Program-made: the position numbers and the translations under genes
Source: Collinsella aerofaciens
Lineage (GTDB): Bacteria; Actinomycetota; Coriobacteriia; Coriobacteriales; Coriobacteriaceae
Assembly (NCBI RefSeq): GCF_901212495.1
Contig: NZ_CAAKNY010000068.1
Span: forward strand, 1-6,948
Reading direction: 5' to 3'
Length of the DNA: 6,948 nt
Shown: piece after piece, positions 5,323 to 6,948 of the stretch
Numbering within the stretch: the first letter of the stretch is position 1
Layout: the number at the start of each line of letters is the position of its first letter
The notes under the pieces: generated by a model
The model's database searches: none
The model's input: the letters and a program-made list of their open reading frames with translations, nothing else
What the model was told of the DNA's origin: nothing

Positions 5323-6060
5323 CTAATCCATCCGAACAGCGCCAAACTGAGAGACGTCGATTTCGCCCTACATGAGTTTGGGAAGCAATGCGTCACGCAG
5401 TTCGCCAAGAGCCTACGACTTGAGTATATTAGCCTATATGAGCTCAAGAATACCATTGAGCGTCGAAGTCGTTCTTTCTATTGCACAAGCTGGAGCAAAC
5501 GGGACGTTCATCGACTTAATGTTTTTTAATGCAAGCTTGGTCTGAACGGCACCAACAGTTCCAAGCCTAATAGCTTCCATGCCCATTGAGCTACGAAGAA
5601 AGAAATACGACCACGCCGCAAAGTCGCCTTTAAACGAAGTAAGTTTGTTGCAATTCTCTGTGAGGTTTGCCTCATCGAGCGTTTTTCCGATATACGCCGT
5701 AAGGCCAATCGTTCCGACAACGGAAACAATTAGATCGCCAGTGTTGACAACGTAGCGCGAAATATTAGATCGTGTTTCATCGTCGATATATAGCATTTCC
5801 GAAGTGAGTAAGAGAACAGAAGCGTTGTTTAAGTCGCGGACTCGAATATATGGATGAGAGTTTGCCTCTGCAATTAGCTCTGAACCTTTAGGGAGCCTCT
5901 AACCGCCCTTGACTTCGCAGAATGACTCGACTGAACGGTAATGATTTTCTCGCTTGTTCTCTTCAATTGTTTGAGCAAAAAGGGCTTCTCCGAGTTCAGC
6001 TAAATAATCATTTACCGGAACATAGGCCTGCACTTCAGAATTGTTTCCATCGAACCAAGG
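5323..6060 (-). pseudogene. hsdS: 5'-truncated type I restriction specificity subunit with in-frame TAG codons
   Basis: In one unbroken frame, the minus strand encodes a helical conserved region (VPVNDYLAELGEALFAQTI), a target-recognition domain (LPKGSELI, HPYIRVRDLNN, GDLIVSVVGTIGLTAYIG, ANLTENCNKLT, GTVGAVQTKLALKNIKSM) and the standard C-terminal HsdS coil LRDALLPKLM-x-GEIDVS. HsdS selects the DNA sequence recognised by the HsdM/HsdR complex. Only the second half of a normal subunit of about 400 residues is present; the first recognition domain is missing and homology fades near 6050. Four in-frame stops occur at 5899 (VKGG*RLPKGS), 5434 (LELI*ANILKS), 5413 (ILKS*ALGEL) and 5368 (PKLM*GEI), with further TAGs at 5323 and 5317. 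All are TAG, and no frameshift occurs over some 240 codons. As ordinary code this is a pseudogene; the longest open piece starts at 5796 and gives 120 residues. A silent cassette for hsdS switching is an alternative. Confidence 0.8.
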
Positions 6061-6140
6061 GGAAAGGAGCCCCCGGTGGAAGCGATGATCAATATGGTTC
6101 TAACACAGATGTAGCCGGTTCTAGACTATCTGCAGATAAA

Positions 6141-6308
6141 GCAATCTTAAAAGCAGTGCTCGAAAGCACCATGTGTAGCCATGCCGAAAGCAGCGTGCCC
6201 AGCAACTCGAGTCTACTCGGTCTCTTCCTTACCGACAAGGAAGTCGAGGGGTGCTCTCCGAGAACAATCGCGTACTACGAAAGCACCCTCAAACCATATG
6301 AGGCATGG
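6141..6308 (+). pseudogene. N-terminal fragment of a tyrosine recombinase
   Basis: The plus-strand frame from about 6141 contains SSLLGLFLTDKEVEGCSPRT followed by IAYYESTLKPYEAW, the SAM-like core-binding domain that opens XerC/XerD-type integrases (pattern: FL-x-KxxEGCSxRTxxYYxSTL). The catalytic domain with the R-H-R-Y residues is absent: after about 55 residues the frame runs directly into an unrelated gene. ATG at 6171 is a possible original start, without a strong ribosome site. Recombinases with this N-terminus often sit beside hsdS genes and invert specificity segments; here the fragment points away from the truncated hsdS and begins about 100 bases from its end, consistent with the remains of such a locus. 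The long open frame beginning at 5922 includes shadow sequence of hsdS and should not be taken as the protein start. Confidence 0.6.
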
Positions 6309-6752
6309 ATGGAAGAGAAGACGATGCTGAGCGAAGACGGCCGAATCGTCAGGGTGGACAACCCATGGTGTTCGTTCTACATCGACACCGAGCTGGCACC
6401 TGCGCTAGACGAGAGCAGGTGCGGGAAATGGATGTTCTACTTCAACGATATCGAGTTCGCGGAGGAAGTCTGCCGCAAGGTGGCCCTCGGAATGGTCGTC
6501 GCGGAATGCAAGCACAGCTCATTCGAGTCCGTTATCGAGAACGGCAGAGGCGTCGCCTGCTTCTACCTGAACTTGGACGACGTCGAAGCACATCGCCGCG
6601 TTGTCGCATTCATGTTGGAGCATGGCCTGGTTCGGAAGACGAAGTCGGGGAAGCTGTATAACATCGGCTTCAAGTTGGATGACCAGGCACGGGCGGGAGA
6701 ATATGGAGCCGGTTTCAAGGCACGAATCACGTTGAGCGATCGCTCGAATTAG
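6309..6752 (+). CDS. Unrecognised cytoplasmic protein fused in frame to the recombinase fragment
   Basis: From ATG 6309 this encodes 147 residues with a compact, soluble composition. ATG 6309 follows GAGG at five-base spacing; ATG 6324, after GGAAGAGAAG, is an equally plausible start. Visible blocks are NPWCSFYIDTELAPALDESR, CGKWMFYFNDIEFAEEVCRK, VACFYLNLDDVEAHRRVVAF and LYNIGFKLDDQARAGEYGAG. These well-ordered acidic, aromatic and cysteine-containing segments suggest a conserved family, but I cannot name it or its activity. No membrane segment or DNA-binding motif is seen. The reading frame is continuous with the upstream recombinase fragment, so a fusion protein is possible, though the internal ribosome site favours separate translation. 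The end, ITLSDRSN before TAG, may be cut short. GC content is above that of hsdS, again suggesting a junction near 6300. Confidence 0.6.
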   Translation: MEEKTMLSEDGRIVRVDNPWCSFYIDTELAPALDESRCGKWMFYFNDIEFAEEVCRKVALGMVVAECKHSSFESVIENGRGVACFYLNLDDVEAHRRVVAFMLEHGLVRKTKSGKLYNIGFKLDDQARAGEYGAGFKARITLSDRSN

Positions 6753-6779
6753 GCGAATTTTACCTGCGAAGAACAATGA

Positions 6780-6820
6780 AGGGCGGGGGTGTATCGGCTA
6801 ATGCCGAACACCCCCGCCCT
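6780..6820. terminator. Very strong GC-rich hairpin between converging genes
   Basis: AGGGCGGGGGTGT (6780-6792) and ACACCCCCGCCCT (6808-6820) pair perfectly over 13 bases; inside, TCGGC and GCCGA (6794-6807) continue the stem around TAAT with one unpaired A. It lies between the plus-strand gene ending at 6752 and the minus-strand gene ending at 6878, where a bidirectional terminator is expected. The plus side has no T-tract; the minus side continues TTCATTGTTCTT, so it suits the minus-strand gene best. Confidence 0.75.
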
Positions 6821-6877
6821 CGACGCGGTTAAAATAGCGAATGATTGAAGCGGATCAGCCTGGTTCCGCCCTCTTCC

Positions 6878-6948
6878 CTAGTCCCGTATAAACAGCTCCC
6901 TCGTGTACACCTTGTCCGCCACGTCCGCGAGCTCGTCGCTCCAGCGGT
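6878..6948 (-). CDS. C-terminal end of an unidentified GC-rich gene (partial)
   Basis: The window edge cuts this gene; the last 22 residues read RWSDELADVADKVYTRELF then IRD and TAG at 6880-6878. The codons are strongly G/C-ending (GCG, GAC, GTG, CTC), typical of a chromosomal gene of a high-GC organism, unlike the defence genes to the left. A strong hairpin follows 57 bases downstream. The product cannot be identified from so short a piece. Its use of TAG as a stop suggests TAG is normally a stop codon in this genome. Confidence 0.6.
   Translation of the reverse strand, partial: RWSDELADVADKVYTRELFIRD

Noticed and set aside
5434..5796. Independent 120-residue gene
   Set aside because: Homology continues in the same frame on both sides of its stops, so it is an internal piece of hsdS, not a separate gene.
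5323..6060. Pyrrolysine incorporation at the TAG codons
   Set aside because: No pyl genes or tRNA are visible, and HsdS is not a known pyrrolysine protein; kept only as one form of possible suppression.
5922..6140. N-terminal 70 residues of the long plus-strand frame starting at 5922
   Set aside because: The opposite strand carries HsdS homology up to about 6050; this part of the frame is a shadow, without recombinase resemblance.
1..6948. CRISPR array, tRNA, rRNA or intact insertion sequence
   Set aside because: No regularly spaced repeats, cloverleaf-like sequence or complete transposase were found on reading both strands.

Overview
The window looks like a patchwork accessory region (a worn defence island) from a Gram-positive actinobacterium, most likely a gut member of the Coriobacteriia. 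The basis is indirect: a GC-rich, Thr/Pro/Gly-linkered surface protein ending in an LPxTA-type sorting signal and membrane anchor, next to restriction and abortive-infection type genes of clearly different base composition. No rRNA, tRNA, CRISPR array or intact transposase was seen, so the lineage is an inference.

Layout, left to right. (1) 71-1213 (-): secreted, wall-anchored beta-helix-like protein. (2) 1384-2145 (-): TIR-like predicted nucleotide-binding protein of the Cap12/Pycsar-TIR type, preceded by a short C-terminal gene remnant (2188-2568, -) that would share its transcript. (3) 2479-2901: mostly debris, holding a GC-rich minus-strand terminator, a 37-codon gene tail and two inverted repeats. 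(4) 2902-3474 (+): one-pass membrane protein with a soluble C-terminal domain. (5) 3475-3939: no confident gene, two tiny overlapping ORFs, then a hairpin. (6) 3940-4441 (-): C-terminal remnant of a UvrD-like helicase (motifs V and VI kept). (7) 4442-5293 (-): apparently intact HEPN (Apea-like) protein with an RxxxxH ribonuclease motif. (8) 5323-6060 (-): 5'-truncated type I restriction specificity subunit (hsdS). Its reading frame is continuous, including the classic 'LRDALLPKLM-GEIDVS' tail, but is interrupted by four in-frame stops that are all TAG. (9) about 6141-6308 (+): N-terminal domain of a tyrosine recombinase, fused in frame to (10) 6309-6752 (+): an unrecognised conserved-looking protein. 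(11) A very strong hairpin, and the last 22 codons of another minus-strand gene (6878-6948).

How the parts fit. hsdS and the HEPN gene run in the same direction and abut, with the helicase remnant directly behind; on the other side, pointing away, lies a recombinase fragment of the kind that inverts hsdS segments in phase-variable type I loci. The best reading is the remains of a type I restriction locus with a truncated hsdS cassette and recombinase, carrying a HEPN ribonuclease as a possible second-line effector. The separate TIR-like gene is a second candidate abortive-infection effector. The most unusual observation is the amber-only interruption of hsdS without frameshift. It is most simply a pseudogene, but the pattern, and an ATGA overlap with the HEPN start that would form if TAG were read through, merit a check.
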